A stretch of 64,000 bases of DNA from Candidatus Heimdallarchaeota archaeon (GCA_016839875.1 JAEOTK010000223.1:1-64000), one strand, 5' to 3'; shown: positions 15,970 to 24,744, numbered from the stretch's first letter. Numbers and translations are program-made. The notes: a model not told the origin generated them from the letters alone.

Positions 15970-16779
15970 TTATAAGATGTTAATACATTTGTGCATCTGA
16001 ATTGAGATACTAACCTTCTCTGGAGGAAGATGTTTTGATGCGGTTTCTGTAAACTCTTGTATCTGAATCCAAGAAGGCTGTTCTACATTAGATCCTTTTG
16101 TTGGACTTACTAGTTGTATAGCCAGTGGTACTTGTATTTTCCCACATAGTTCTGCTATAAATTCAACATCTTGTTTTTTTGAGGATTTGGTTACTACAGT
16201 TTTTGCAAAAACTTGTGTTTTTGCGTTTTTCAGAATGTCGCACATTTGTATTTCTTGTTGAACAAGTTTCTCCCAATTAGCTGAAGCGTCTGCGCTTCGA
16301 TCTTTTACATCAACACATGCATAATCAATATAACTTGAAATTCTTTCAAGAAACTTCAGATCATCTGTATACGCAGTTTCAAGAAAAACACGATATTTTT
16401 CTCTCTTCAGTAATTTAATTGTGTTTTCAAGGAATTCTTGTTGGTACAGGGGTTCTCCACCCGTTAGACTAATGGAATGAAGGTCTCTTGTAGTAAGTTT
16501 TTTTACAATCTCAACGACATCTTTCGATGTTAAAGGATTCTCGATTTTTTTGAAAGATTGTTCTCCAACCTGACTTTCTACTAAGCAGTTTTTGGGTTTT
16601 GTTAGTTTAGCTTTTGGAGAATCACACCAAATACATCCTTTAGTTCCATGGACACCCAAAGCAAGAGGGCATCCAGCAAACCTAAGAAAGATTTGTCTTA
16701 AACCATAACAACTCCCATTAATTGCTGCTCCTTCTCCCTGAAAACTGCTGAAAATTTCCTGAAGATAACCCTGTGACAT
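15970..16779 (-). CDS. queE: 7-carboxy-7-deazaguanine synthase QueE (radical SAM)
   Basis: QueE contracts carboxy-tetrahydropterin to 7-carboxy-7-deazaguanine using a [4Fe-4S] cluster and SAM. The N-terminus IFSSFQGEGAAING is characteristic. The cluster motif is spaced CPLALGVHGTKGCIWC, that is C-x(14)-C-x(2)-C counting from the cysteine of AGC to GCIWC, a known QueE variant, not the common CxxxCxxC. ISLTGGEPLYQQEFL is the SAM-contacting GGE motif. I use the ATG at 16779; the TTG one codon earlier is less likely. First gene of the deazaguanine operon. Confidence 0.94.
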   Translation of the reverse strand: MSQGYLQEIFSSFQGEGAAINGSCYGLRQIFLRFAGCPLALGVHGTKGCIWCDSPKAKLTKPKNCLVESQVGEQSFKKIENPLTSKDVVEIVKKLTTRDLHSISLTGGEPLYQQEFLENTIKLLKREKYRVFLETAYTDDLKFLERISSYIDYACVDVKDRSADASANWEKLVQQEIQMCDILKNAKTQVFAKTVVTKSSKKQDVEFIAELCGKIQVPLAIQLVSPTKGSNVEQPSWIQIQEFTETASKHLPPEKVSISIQMHKCINIL

Positions 16780-16850
16780 CAAAGTAAATATTATTTTCGT
16801 CTAAATAAGAATTCCTTATGCTGTTAGGAAGCACACACTGTTAAGCTCAA

Positions 16851-17318
16851 TTACAATCCATACTTTGTAATCTGATCAAATGTAGCATATTTTTCAATAT
16901 ACTCTTTAACTTTACGAGCATATTCTTTGGGATCTCTTTTCATAAGATTTGCTGCTGTAGAATTCAACGGATCATCAGGATTTGGATTACTTAATATAAA
17001 CCGAATTGATTCAATAACATCAACAAGATTGTTGGCTGGTGTCCAATCTACTCCTAATACGCCAACGCAAATACGAGTATCAAACACATTAGCATGAAAA
17101 ACTTTAGTTAGCATTTTAACCTTAGGGGGCTTGAAGGGATACTCTCTTGGCAATTCTATTTCTAAAACAAAAACTCCATCCTCATATAAACCCGCACCAA
17201 AAATAAAACCTCTCCATAATAGAGTATTATTATCAACGGGTTTGAAAGTAGGTAGTTCTCTTTTGAGTTCATTAGCTTCTATTGCTATTCTTGGCCAGAA
17301 TTCCTCTTCCGCTAACAT
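16851..17318 (-). CDS. E2 ubiquitin-conjugating enzyme (UBC fold)
   Basis: The 155-residue protein is a full-length UBC domain. It has the N-terminal helix (residues 8-22), LPREYPFKPPKVKML (57-71), HAN at 75-77 in place of the usual HPN, the catalytic cysteine at about 84 in RICVGVL, DWTPANNL (91-98) and NPNPDDPLN. All core E2 elements are present, including the asparagine that stabilises the oxyanion. Eukaryote-like ubiquitin systems occur in Asgard archaea, usually with E1, ubiquitin, RING and Rpn11-like genes; none of those lies in this window. A 57-residue gene begins just upstream on the same strand. Confidence 0.95.
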   Translation of the reverse strand: MLAEEEFWPRIAIEANELKRELPTFKPVDNNTLLWRGFIFGAGLYEDGVFVLEIELPREYPFKPPKVKMLTKVFHANVFDTRICVGVLGVDWTPANNLVDVIESIRFILSNPNPDDPLNSTAANLMKRDPKEYARKVKEYIEKYATFDQITKYGL

Positions 17319-17360
17319 TAACTCAAATCCTACTAGTCTAATTAAATCAAAATTATGAAA

Positions 17361-17534
17361 TTAATAGCCTCCTGAACTACTTTGTTGCATTTCCAGTAAT
17401 ATCATTAATATTGCTGCGATTAATCCTTTCTGTTCTCCTGCTATCTTTCTAAATTCCTCTCTTTCAAGCATCATAGCTAGAGAGCGCCATCTAACTAATA
17501 ATTCAACGATATCTCTTTCGCTCATTAGTCTCAT
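17361..17534 (-). CDS. Small protein upstream of E2, ends in Gly-Gly-Tyr
   Basis: A 57-residue frame ends 42 bases before the E2 start codon and reads in the same direction. It contains an amphipathic helical stretch (VELLVRWRSLAMMLEREEF), a second hydrophobic helix (LIAAILMILLEM) and a C-terminus MQQSSSGGY. An alternative ATG at 17525 gives 54 residues. It shows no beta-grasp (ubiquitin) pattern. It is not a shadow of a larger gene on either strand. The linkage suggests co-expression with E2; function unknown. Confidence 0.5.
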   Translation of the reverse strand: MRLMSERDIVELLVRWRSLAMMLEREEFRKIAGEQKGLIAAILMILLEMQQSSSGGY

Positions 17535-17678
17535 TTATGAGAAGTTTGCTAGATTTATTAAACTTACGTATAGTATAATCCATTCTGGTTTATTTGTCCT
17601 TTTTTCTTAGTCCTTGTTCACACTTCCTATTCCAAAAATCTTTTTAAATTCAATGTGCTTTTTTAGTTGTGAGTATAT

Positions 17679-18263
17679 ATGAGCAATCCAGAGGAAATGC
17701 TTAAACAACTAATTAATTCAATAAACAAGTTATCAACTTTAGTGCAAGATGTTAATTCATCTATAGATAGACTATCTTCGCAAATTACAAATCTAGATTC
17801 TAAAATCGATGCAATGGCTGATGTTCCAAAAAGCAAGTCAAAGAAGAAGGCGGCGGCTCCTCCTCCTGCAAAGGAAATATCCATTACTCCAGAAGCACTT
17901 GATAAGAAAGTAGAGGAGTATGCTTCACCTGCAGTAGAAGCAGAAACTGAACCTGCAGCAGCAGACCAAGCAGATGTAGCTTTTGATGCTGTTTCAAAGA
18001 AATTCAAACACATCTCCCAAATGGTTACTCCACAATCAAGCTGTGGCAATATTTCAAAAATGTTGGAAGAATTAAGGGATGAGGTAGAAACTCAAGTTGG
18101 TATGTCTCCAATGTTGTATGAACTAAATTCTTGGGTTCAGAGAATTTCAAAAATGCCAGACGGGGATATTCTTTTACCAGACGTGCACAGTGAGCTAATT
18201 GAAAAATTAGATGACTGGCTGAATAGAGTAACAAAAGCAATTCATCTTAAGTATGCAAATTAA
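17679..18263 (+). CDS. Uncharacterised coiled-coil protein
   Basis: The 194-residue protein starts with a heptad-like coiled coil (about residues 5-45, LINSINKLSTLVQDVNSSID), passes through a K/A/P-rich linker (KSKSKKKAAAPPPAK) and an acidic A/E-rich linker, then ends in a helical domain of about 90 residues containing ISQMVTPQSSCGNISKMLEE and LNSWVQRISKMPDGD. I do not recognise the family. The start is the first ATG, about 40 bases after an A/T-rich box. It is divergent from the small gene at 17534. Confidence 0.7.
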   Translation: MSNPEEMLKQLINSINKLSTLVQDVNSSIDRLSSQITNLDSKIDAMADVPKSKSKKKAAAPPPAKEISITPEALDKKVEEYASPAVEAETEPAAADQADVAFDAVSKKFKHISQMVTPQSSCGNISKMLEELRDEVETQVGMSPMLYELNSWVQRISKMPDGDILLPDVHSELIEKLDDWLNRVTKAIHLKYAN

Positions 18264-18335
18264 TATTAATTAAGTTGTCAAGTAATACCCAAGTTCATAC
18301 TGATATAATACCTATTTTTTAACTTCTTTTTTCAC

Positions 18336-18980
18336 ATGTTATTATTGGCTTTGATGAATCTTAATGATATAAAGGGAATTATAGAAGTTAACGGAAAGAC
18401 ATATGATCCAAAGAATTTGATACAGGCTATTATAGACCAAGGTATGAAAATTCGTGCTGTTAATGACTCTCTTCTAATAGGAAGAACATTTATTGATCCT
18501 TCCCCAGGTCTTCCTTCAGATTCTACATCATGTCCTATTGTTGACCATTGTAAAATCTTTGATAAGTTAAGTCTAGAAGCTGCATATCTGGCAGATAATT
18601 CAGCTGAACTATCAACTGATTTTCCTTCATTAGATATTTTTCCCTCCTTCCAATCTGATCAACAGAGGTCTTATGTAGATCGTATCGAAGTTAATGATGA
18701 TGATTTAAGTATTCAAAATCTATCCTCTTTGTTTGATGATCCTTCCTCCTTGTATGATGATCAAAACCAAAACACTCAGTTAAATATGAATCGAAAAAAT
18801 CTCTCTGATATTGATTCAACAGAAATGGTAGGACATTCACCACTTACAAGATATGGTCCTTCTACTCGCATAGAATCTAAAAAAATTCCATTGAAATTCA
18901 GAGGTACTTGCCCTCAATGCAGCTCTACTATAAATGTAAAATGGAAATATTGCGCGTGTTGTGGTGGTATAATAAGATAA
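18336..18980 (+). CDS. Uncharacterised protein with C-terminal zinc ribbon
   Basis: The 214-residue protein has an N-terminal segment (IIEVNGKTYDPKNLIQAIID) of about 60 residues, a long serine/aspartate-rich middle likely to be disordered, and a C-terminal zinc ribbon with CPQC and CACCGG about 15 residues apart. Zinc ribbons of this form bind nucleic acid or protein. A TATA-like TGATATAATA lies near 18300, placing transcription start close to the first ATG; the in-frame ATG at 18354 is the more likely start if a leader exists. Function unknown. Confidence 0.65.
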   Translation: MLLLALMNLNDIKGIIEVNGKTYDPKNLIQAIIDQGMKIRAVNDSLLIGRTFIDPSPGLPSDSTSCPIVDHCKIFDKLSLEAAYLADNSAELSTDFPSLDIFPSFQSDQQRSYVDRIEVNDDDLSIQNLSSLFDDPSSLYDDQNQNTQLNMNRKNLSDIDSTEMVGHSPLTRYGPSTRIESKKIPLKFRGTCPQCSSTINVKWKYCACCGGIIR

Positions 18981-18999
18981 ATACTGTTTTAACCTTCTG

Positions 19000-20310
19000 T
19001 TAACCACCGTCTTCTACATCAACACATCCCTCTGGTGTTATTGCGAACACTGCTTCTGATTCAGGCAAATATGGTGAATCAAACACTCTTATTATGCGTT
19101 TTTCACCTTTTGATTTTCGCAGATAAAATCTAGTTACCGCCCAATGTCCAAGAATGTTCCCTCCTGCGGGTTGTGTTGGATCCCCAAAGAAAGCTGCTGG
19201 ATTGGATTGAACTTGATTTGTTATAGCAACTGCTACATTATACGTATCAGCAACTCTACCTAGTGTTGAAAGATGATAGTTAATTGTTTGTTGTCTTTCT
19301 GCTAGAGTACCTCTCCCTGCATATTCTGCTCTAAAATGAGCAGTAGCAGAATCTAATACTACAACTCCATATTCATCTTTACGATTGTAAAGCAATTCTA
19401 GAAGTCTATCTACTAGAGACATTTGATGGTCAGAGTTGTAAGCTCTTGCGTAAGTAATATCTCTTAATACATCTTCAAATTTTTTCTCCCATCCTAGTTC
19501 TTGCTGAAGTTTGCCATGAATTGCTTTTATTCTGCTTGGAGAAAATGTTCCTTCCGTATCAATAAAAACAGCTTTTCTATCTACTCCACCTAATTCTGGA
19601 GGTAGTTGAACTGTTACACAAAGCTGGTGACATATCTGAGATTTTCCAGATCGAAATGGTCCAAAAAACTCTATTGTTTCTCCTAACCTTACTCCAGATG
19701 TACCTAATTCATCTATTGTTGTTAAAGCATCTAAAGATTTGATGCCATATGTAAACCCTGGTGCATCCTTTTGTTTTTCCATAATTTGAAAAGCATCAAC
19801 GAATTCGATGCCACCACGTAAATCACTCAGTGCTTTTTTGTATTTTTGAGCAGCAGCTTCAGTAATTCCATACTTATCTTCAAGTTCACGGATTGGTGTT
19901 GTTTCGAGCAGATACACATTCAATCCCTTTTCTCTTAGGACATCTGCAGTTGATTTACCTACGCCAGGTAAATCTTCCAAACCCATTTCTTCTCTGAAAT
20001 ACTTGAATTTTGGTATTATATTTGATATCTCTTCTCTAATTTTCTTTGCAATAGATCTTTGAATTCCCATTGTTTGCAATTCAATAAGTCTTGTAGTCAT
20101 TAACTGATCTATTTCATGTATATCATTTTCATTAAGAATATCTAGAGTTTTTTTCCCTAAACCTGGAACATCCTTTAGTTTTAATTTTACTTCTTGTTTT
20201 TTTGATTCTTTGCTATCTTTTTTCTCAATTTCTATTAAATGTTCTTCATATTGTTCTTCTATTTCTTTTACATCAGGCTTTTCAATTTCTTCCTGGGATT
20301 TTTTACTCAT
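19000..20310 (-). CDS. radA: RadA/Rad51-type recombinase with two helix-hairpin-helix domains
   Basis: A RecA-family strand-exchange ATPase for homologous recombination. The 436 residues include an acidic/lysine-rich tail (1-45), a first HhH domain (about 47-95, DVPGLGKKTLDIL), a second (about 112-160, DLPGVGKSTADVL), the polymerisation motif FVDA (170-173), Walker A GPFRSGKS (217-224), FIDTEGTF and Walker B VVVLDSATA. NQVQSNPAAFFGDPTQPAGG is loop L2. Usual archaeal RadA has one HhH domain and about 320-350 residues. The segment before Walker A (TTIDELGTSGVRLGE) departs from the usual LLGGGIETG. GGTG precedes the ATG. Confidence 0.93.
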   Translation of the reverse strand: MSKKSQEEIEKPDVKEIEEQYEEHLIEIEKKDSKESKKQEVKLKLKDVPGLGKKTLDILNENDIHEIDQLMTTRLIELQTMGIQRSIAKKIREEISNIIPKFKYFREEMGLEDLPGVGKSTADVLREKGLNVYLLETTPIRELEDKYGITEAAAQKYKKALSDLRGGIEFVDAFQIMEKQKDAPGFTYGIKSLDALTTIDELGTSGVRLGETIEFFGPFRSGKSQICHQLCVTVQLPPELGGVDRKAVFIDTEGTFSPSRIKAIHGKLQQELGWEKKFEDVLRDITYARAYNSDHQMSLVDRLLELLYNRKDEYGVVVLDSATAHFRAEYAGRGTLAERQQTINYHLSTLGRVADTYNVAVAITNQVQSNPAAFFGDPTQPAGGNILGHWAVTRFYLRKSKGEKRIIRVFDSPYLPESEAVFAITPEGCVDVEDGG

Positions 20311-20490
20311 CTATATACACCAATACTGATTCATCGAAGAGGTTAGAGTATTTAAAGATACTACTCAATTTAACAAGTTGATTTCCTGAATTTAACTTCT
20401 TCGAAGGGAGACCCCATTTCAAAAGTAATAGAGAAAAAATGATGAAATCAAAAACTTAAGCGAAATTTGAGAAAAAAAAGTCCAATTGAA

Positions 20491-20997
20491 CTAATAATCA
20501 ATACCTATTCTGGCAATAACGCCTTTGTTGTACGGATGTTTTTTTTCTTCAATATGGATTTGCTTATTTGCTTTTTCTAATATTTCAGAAGGAACAATTC
20601 TGCCAGTTATTATTATCTCCTCATTAACGAAAGGGAACAGTTTCTTTATTTCACTGAATTTAACCAACTCGAATTCTAAAGCCATACCAAGCTCATCTAG
20701 TATTAGAAAATCGGTGTTGTTTTCTTTTAATGATTCAAATAGAATATGCAATCCTTCTTCGATGATGCTAATGTATTCTTCTTTATTTATCCCAGTGAAG
20801 AATTCCTCTTTGCCCAAAAAAAACCAACGAATTTTTCTATTGTTTTCAAAGAAGTAACATTCACCGCAATTTTTACCTGTCTTTAGAAATTGAGCAACTG
20901 TTAATTTCTTATTCTTTGCTTCCTGTAAGTAACTGTAACCTATAACAGATGTTGTTTTACCTCTACCTTCTCCATAGATTACAGTGATTCCAACCAT
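20491..20997 (-). CDS. cobA: Cob(I)alamin adenosyltransferase, CobA/BtuR family
   Basis: The enzyme adenosylates reduced corrinoids to form adenosylcobalamin. This 168-residue protein has the P-loop GEGRGKTTSVIG, the QFLK segment, the LILDELGMALEF motif and the characteristic end KKHPYNKGVIARIGIDY. The N-terminal lead found in longer bacterial CobA is missing, as in many archaeal members. It provides a useful comparison for the P-loop-less relative at 30703. It stands alone between radA and a small membrane protein. Confidence 0.88.
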   Translation of the reverse strand: MVGITVIYGEGRGKTTSVIGYSYLQEAKNKKLTVAQFLKTGKNCGECYFFENNRKIRWFFLGKEEFFTGINKEEYISIIEEGLHILFESLKENNTDFLILDELGMALEFELVKFSEIKKLFPFVNEEIIITGRIVPSEILEKANKQIHIEEKKHPYNKGVIARIGIDY

Positions 20998-21077
20998 TGA
21001 ATCAATGGTTTCTTACAGTTTTTTAAATGTTAAGTAAAAAACATCTCTAATCTCAATTCATTATTTAGATTCAACTG

Positions 21078-21548
21078 TCAAGTATTCTCTTGTTGAATTT
21101 CTTCAGAGGTATTGGTTTCAAGGTTCTGTGAAGTTTCCTCTTCTTTCTGTTCCTCTCTTTCTAATTGATGTTTTCTTGCTTTATCATACATTTTACCAGT
21201 ACCATTACAAACAGGACAAACTTCTCTTCTTGAATCTTTTCCGCTTCCTTTATCAACATATCCTGATCCATAGCAGAAAGGACAATTTGTTCCAATAATT
21301 CTGGATCCTATTCTTGCATAGACATATGAAAGAATTACACAAACAAGTCCGCATACAATAGAAAAAATTCCTACAATTTCCATTGTTCTGCCATTTAGTC
21401 CTTGCTCTGTTTGAGCTATTCCTGAATCATAAAGATAAATACCAGCTACAAATGTAATTGCTCCCATGAGAAATATTGAGTATTGAATTACATAGATTCT
21501 GATGCTTGATCTTCTTTTGATTCTTTCGCTCATTATTTTATTTTTCAT
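21078..21548 (-). CDS. Membrane protein with DnaJ-type zinc finger
   Basis: The 156-residue protein has a basic N-terminus, two membrane helices (IQYSIFLMGAITFVAGIYLY and VGIFSIVCGLVCVILSYVYA), then a cytosolic DnaJ-like zinc-binding pair CPFCYGSGYVDKG and CPVCNGTGKM (CxxCxGxG twice), and a charged, glutamate-rich tail. The zinc finger could bind unfolded protein or act in thiol chemistry at the membrane; no J domain is present, so it is not DnaJ itself. Two ATG starts (codons 1 and 6) are possible. Confidence 0.7.
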   Translation of the reverse strand: MKNKIMSERIKRRSSIRIYVIQYSIFLMGAITFVAGIYLYDSGIAQTEQGLNGRTMEIVGIFSIVCGLVCVILSYVYARIGSRIIGTNCPFCYGSGYVDKGSGKDSRREVCPVCNGTGKMYDKARKHQLEREEQKEEETSQNLETNTSEEIQQENT

Positions 21549-21663
21549 ATAAACGCTGAAAAGGATTGTGTTTGAAATTCATTGATTGCTTAATTAATAA
21601 TGGTGATTTCTCCCTCCCAGCCATTCGAGCTATGTTGGTGGAACTCTATAATCGTAAATTGAC

Positions 21664-22215
21664 TTATCTAGCACCAAATCTCTTTTTACTACCAGTTATA
21701 GCAGATTCTATTAGGGATTTTACTAAAACACTAACTCCATCACCTGTTAAGGCTGAAGTTTCGAGATATTTACATCCAAGTTTTTTGCATATTCGCTCTG
21801 CATCTTCGCGTTTGACTTCCCGTACTGAATCAGTCTTATTCCCAACAATAGTTATGTCTAATTCCAAACTTTGTTCGCGAAGTTCCCGTATCCAATCTGC
21901 ACATTCACTAAATGATTCCTTATTGGAAACATCGAAAATTATCGCAGCTGCATTAGTTCCAGGATACAGGAGTCTTCTAACAACTCCAAATCTTCTTTGA
22001 CCAGCCATATCATAAAATAAAGCAACAGCTTTTCCTTTGCTTGTTTTAAATGAATAAGTATGAAATTCAGCCCCTACTGTAGGACTATAATTCTTCACAA
22101 AAGTATTATCTGTCAACCGCTTACAAATAGAAGTCTTCCCCACTTTACCTGGACCACAAATTGCCAACTTATAGATGTCATAATCTCTGAACTTAACTTC
22201 TACTTTAGAGCTCAT
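21664..22215 (-). CDS. Ras/Rab-superfamily small GTPase
   Basis: The 183-residue protein has all five G motifs: GPGKVGKTS (G1), a threonine in YSPTVGAEF (G2), DMAGQRRF (G3), GNKTD (G4) and ETSAL (G5). The glutamine after DMAG is retained, so intrinsic hydrolysis should be possible. There is no C-terminal cysteine for prenylation; the end is basic (GSKKRFGAR). Asgard archaea carry many such GTPases, thought to take part in membrane or cytoskeletal regulation. It stands alone; AGAGG precedes the ATG. Confidence 0.93.
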   Translation of the reverse strand: MSSKVEVKFRDYDIYKLAICGPGKVGKTSICKRLTDNTFVKNYSPTVGAEFHTYSFKTSKGKAVALFYDMAGQRRFGVVRRLLYPGTNAAAIIFDVSNKESFSECADWIRELREQSLELDITIVGNKTDSVREVKREDAERICKKLGCKYLETSALTGDGVSVLVKSLIESAITGSKKRFGAR

Positions 22216-22369
22216 CCTCTGAGTACCATTTAAAATCCCGAGAAAATAAATAAAAGACGATGTAATACTAAGAGGTTACGAGGAATCATATCTCACTATA
22301 TATTTACTTTTGATGATGGATTACATCCTTTGGCCAATTCTTAAATATTTGAATCAGAACTTTTGATTT

Positions 22370-23233
22370 ATGAGAACTGAATTTATAAAAGTTGCAGTTA
22401 TAGGTTCAGGAACTATGGGTACAGGTATTGCAATTGTACTAGCTAAATCTGAAATATCAGTCAATTTGGTAGATATAGAAGAACAGTTATTGCAAAAGAG
22501 TCTTGAGAGAATTAAGGCTTATCTTAAAGGGAGTGTTGAAAGAGAAAAAATGACTGAAGAAGAAGCTGATAACATTTGTGATAAGATTTTCTTAACAACA
22601 GATTTGAAGGAAGCAACAAAGGACATTCAACTAGTAATAGAGACAATAGTTGAGAATGAATCAGCAAAGAAACAGCTCTACAAAGAACTTGATGTGCTAT
22701 GTGATGATGAGGTGATTTTTGCAACAAATACTTCTTCCATTAGTATCAGTGATTTAGCTTCAGTAACAAAGAGAGCAGATAGGTTTCTTGGTATGCATTT
22801 CTTTAATCCTCCTCCAATTATGAATCTTACTGAGGTCGTAAGAGGTAACTATACCTCTGATGAAGTAGTTGAACAGATAACATCCCTGTGCAATAAACTA
22901 GGAAAAGTTCCTATCTTTTCAAAAGAGACACCAGGTTTCATTGTAAATAGGCTCCTATGGAGTTTTCTTAATGAATCCTATCGACTTCTCGAATCAAATA
23001 TAGCATCAAAAGAACATATTGATGAAGCAATTAAATTAGGTTTAAACCACCCAATGGGGCCATTGGAATTATCTGATTACATAGGTTTAGATGTATTACT
23101 TGATTTTGGCAATTACATAGCAGAGCAGCTAGGAGAAGAATATTCACCATCATCATTACTTAAGGAACTGGTTGAAAAAGGGAATTTAGGGAAAAAAACA
23201 GGTAAAGGTTTTTACAAATATAAGGATCGATGA
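22370..23233 (+). CDS. 3-hydroxyacyl-CoA (3-hydroxybutyryl-CoA) dehydrogenase
   Basis: This NAD-dependent enzyme interconverts 3-hydroxyacyl-CoA and 3-ketoacyl-CoA in beta-oxidation or C4 metabolism. The 287-residue protein has the Rossmann motif VAVIGSGTMGTGIA, NTSSISISDLAS, the catalytic histidine in FLGMHFFNPPP, the glutamate in VETIVENE and the C-terminal DYIGLDVLLDFG plus GKKTGKGFY. It is the stand-alone short form, not fused to an enoyl-CoA hydratase. No other beta-oxidation gene is adjacent. Confidence 0.93.
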   Translation: MRTEFIKVAVIGSGTMGTGIAIVLAKSEISVNLVDIEEQLLQKSLERIKAYLKGSVEREKMTEEEADNICDKIFLTTDLKEATKDIQLVIETIVENESAKKQLYKELDVLCDDEVIFATNTSSISISDLASVTKRADRFLGMHFFNPPPIMNLTEVVRGNYTSDEVVEQITSLCNKLGKVPIFSKETPGFIVNRLLWSFLNESYRLLESNIASKEHIDEAIKLGLNHPMGPLELSDYIGLDVLLDFGNYIAEQLGEEYSPSSLLKELVEKGNLGKKTGKGFYKYKDR

Positions 23234-23248
23234 AAAAGACAGATTATC

Positions 23249-23932
23249 TTATCTTTTTCTTATATGCAAAACAAATGAAACCATAATTGCGAAAACTATT
23301 GGAGCTACTGCAAAAATTACTAATCCCCATCCACTTGTTATTGTTTTTCCAGATTTCCAGTCAGGAAGATTTGGATCAATTTCTTCTTCTAGAGATAGAA
23401 AATCGATTAATAACTCGTGCTCGCTTTCAACTCGCTTTAAATCCCCCCAATTATCATAATAAGATAATGCAGCTCGAGGAATATTAGTAGGTCCTGATTG
23501 TAGAGATGTAATGTTATAATAGAAGATAAATTCAGCATCTTTCAAAATCTCTGTAGCATTTATTATTATTGATTTACTTGATAAATAACCATAAGTTATT
23601 TCACTTGCGTTGAATCCAGATTCAGATGATGAATAAATGGGTGTATCTAGTGTGATGTCCTCTCCGGATAATTCACCAAAATCACAAGATGTAAATGACA
23701 CTGGACCTGGGTTTGTAAGATTCAATGTTACGGTAACGTTTGTTAGAGTGAAATTAAGGAAGTTTTTGATGTAAATCCCAATCTCTAAGTTTGTTTGTTC
23801 ATAAGCTGTAGCACTCATAATTACTTGGTCAAAAGCCAAAGTATTTTCAGGTATGAAACTAACACTTGGATTAATGAATATTAGCATCGAGATAAGCAAG
23901 GTTACTGTCAGGACGTTTTGTAGTTTATTCAT
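23249..23932 (-). CDS. Exported membrane-anchored protein with beta-rich ectodomain
   Basis: The 227-residue protein has an N-terminal signal sequence (VLTVTLLISMLIFINPSV), a beta-rich extracellular region with phrases such as LTNVTVTLNLTNPGPVSF typical of CARDB/DUF11-like adhesive or surface domains, and one C-terminal membrane helix (WGLVIFAVAPIVFAIMVSFV) followed by a basic HIRKR stop-transfer end. Many N-x-T/S sites suggest glycosylation. AAGGAG precedes the ATG. Specific function unknown. Confidence 0.7.
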   Translation of the reverse strand: MNKLQNVLTVTLLISMLIFINPSVSFIPENTLAFDQVIMSATAYEQTNLEIGIYIKNFLNFTLTNVTVTLNLTNPGPVSFTSCDFGELSGEDITLDTPIYSSSESGFNASEITYGYLSSKSIIINATEILKDAEFIFYYNITSLQSGPTNIPRAALSYYDNWGDLKRVESEHELLIDFLSLEEEIDPNLPDWKSGKTITSGWGLVIFAVAPIVFAIMVSFVLHIRKR

Positions 23933-24030
23933 TGAGGATTCTCCTTGAAAGCATAAAAAGTGAGCATGTTTTTAACTTTAACTCTTTATGTCTGTGTTTT
24001 TTCTTGTTATAATTGGGCAATTGCCTAGTA

Positions 24031-24744
24031 TTAGATTAATGCTAAAGTATTTTGATATGCTCTAACAATATCAACGTTTTCAACTAAGGATGATTTAGCT
24101 ACGATTTCTGGTAAATGACTATTTATCCAATTCATTGCATCTTCCATTTTCTTTCTCATGTTTGGATCTGTTTTTCTAAATATATCTACAATACCATCAA
24201 AATTCATATTTGGTGATACTGCAAGATTATCTAGCCACATTTGTAATGTTTCTATCCTTTGTGTTGGTAATATAAAATCTATTGTCCTATTTATTTTATT
24301 TTTTACAACAATTCCTTTGATTTTAACAGGCATCAAAGAGATCAGCTGTCCACCCAACTGTGATCTGAAAAGAAGCGCAAAAATCTTTTGTTTCTCATCA
24401 ATTCTCAATCTTGTGCAAAGGTGTTCATAATCTACAAGTGAGGTTCCGAAGAATATTTGGGTATTTACATGTTGAATATTCAACGCAGATTTTGTTTCAA
24501 ATAGTTCTGGATATTCGTCTCCTAAGAATCTAATTGAAATTATCCTTGGCAAGTCCTGTGATAATTTTGCTAGAACCTTATCAATATCACCTTCAATAAT
24601 CAAATCATCGCCCGAAAAGGAGAAACGAGGATCAAATACTCTCTTAATAGTAATAGATTCTTCTTCTAAAGCAGTGTAAATTTCATTAAGAATATCGATA
24701 TTTAGTGACTTCTGTGATATTCTTATCATTGTCGTCTTAACCAT
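24031..24744 (-). CDS. Uncharacterised protein following DNA polymerase B
   Basis: A 237-residue, mixed alpha/beta protein with no motif I recognise. It opens with two short strand/helix units (MIRISQKSLNIDILNEIY), has a central LFRSQLGGQLISLMPVKIKG and ends with a helical segment (MRKKMEDAMNWINSHLPEIV). It starts only 9 bases after the polB stop, so the two are probably one transcript. Linkage suggests, but does not show, a role in replication or repair. Confidence 0.65.
   Translation of the reverse strand: MVKTTMIRISQKSLNIDILNEIYTALEEESITIKRVFDPRFSFSGDDLIIEGDIDKVLAKLSQDLPRIISIRFLGDEYPELFETKSALNIQHVNTQIFFGTSLVDYEHLCTRLRIDEKQKIFALLFRSQLGGQLISLMPVKIKGIVVKNKINRTIDFILPTQRIETLQMWLDNLAVSPNMNFDGIVDIFRKTDPNMRKKMEDAMNWINSHLPEIVAKSSLVENVDIVRAYQNTLALI

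Noticed and set aside
21598..21660. A GC-richer patch after the GTPase gene, considered as a small RNA
   Set aside because: Only a 5-base-pair match (AATGG/CCATT) was found, with no promoter or terminator pattern and no known boxes.
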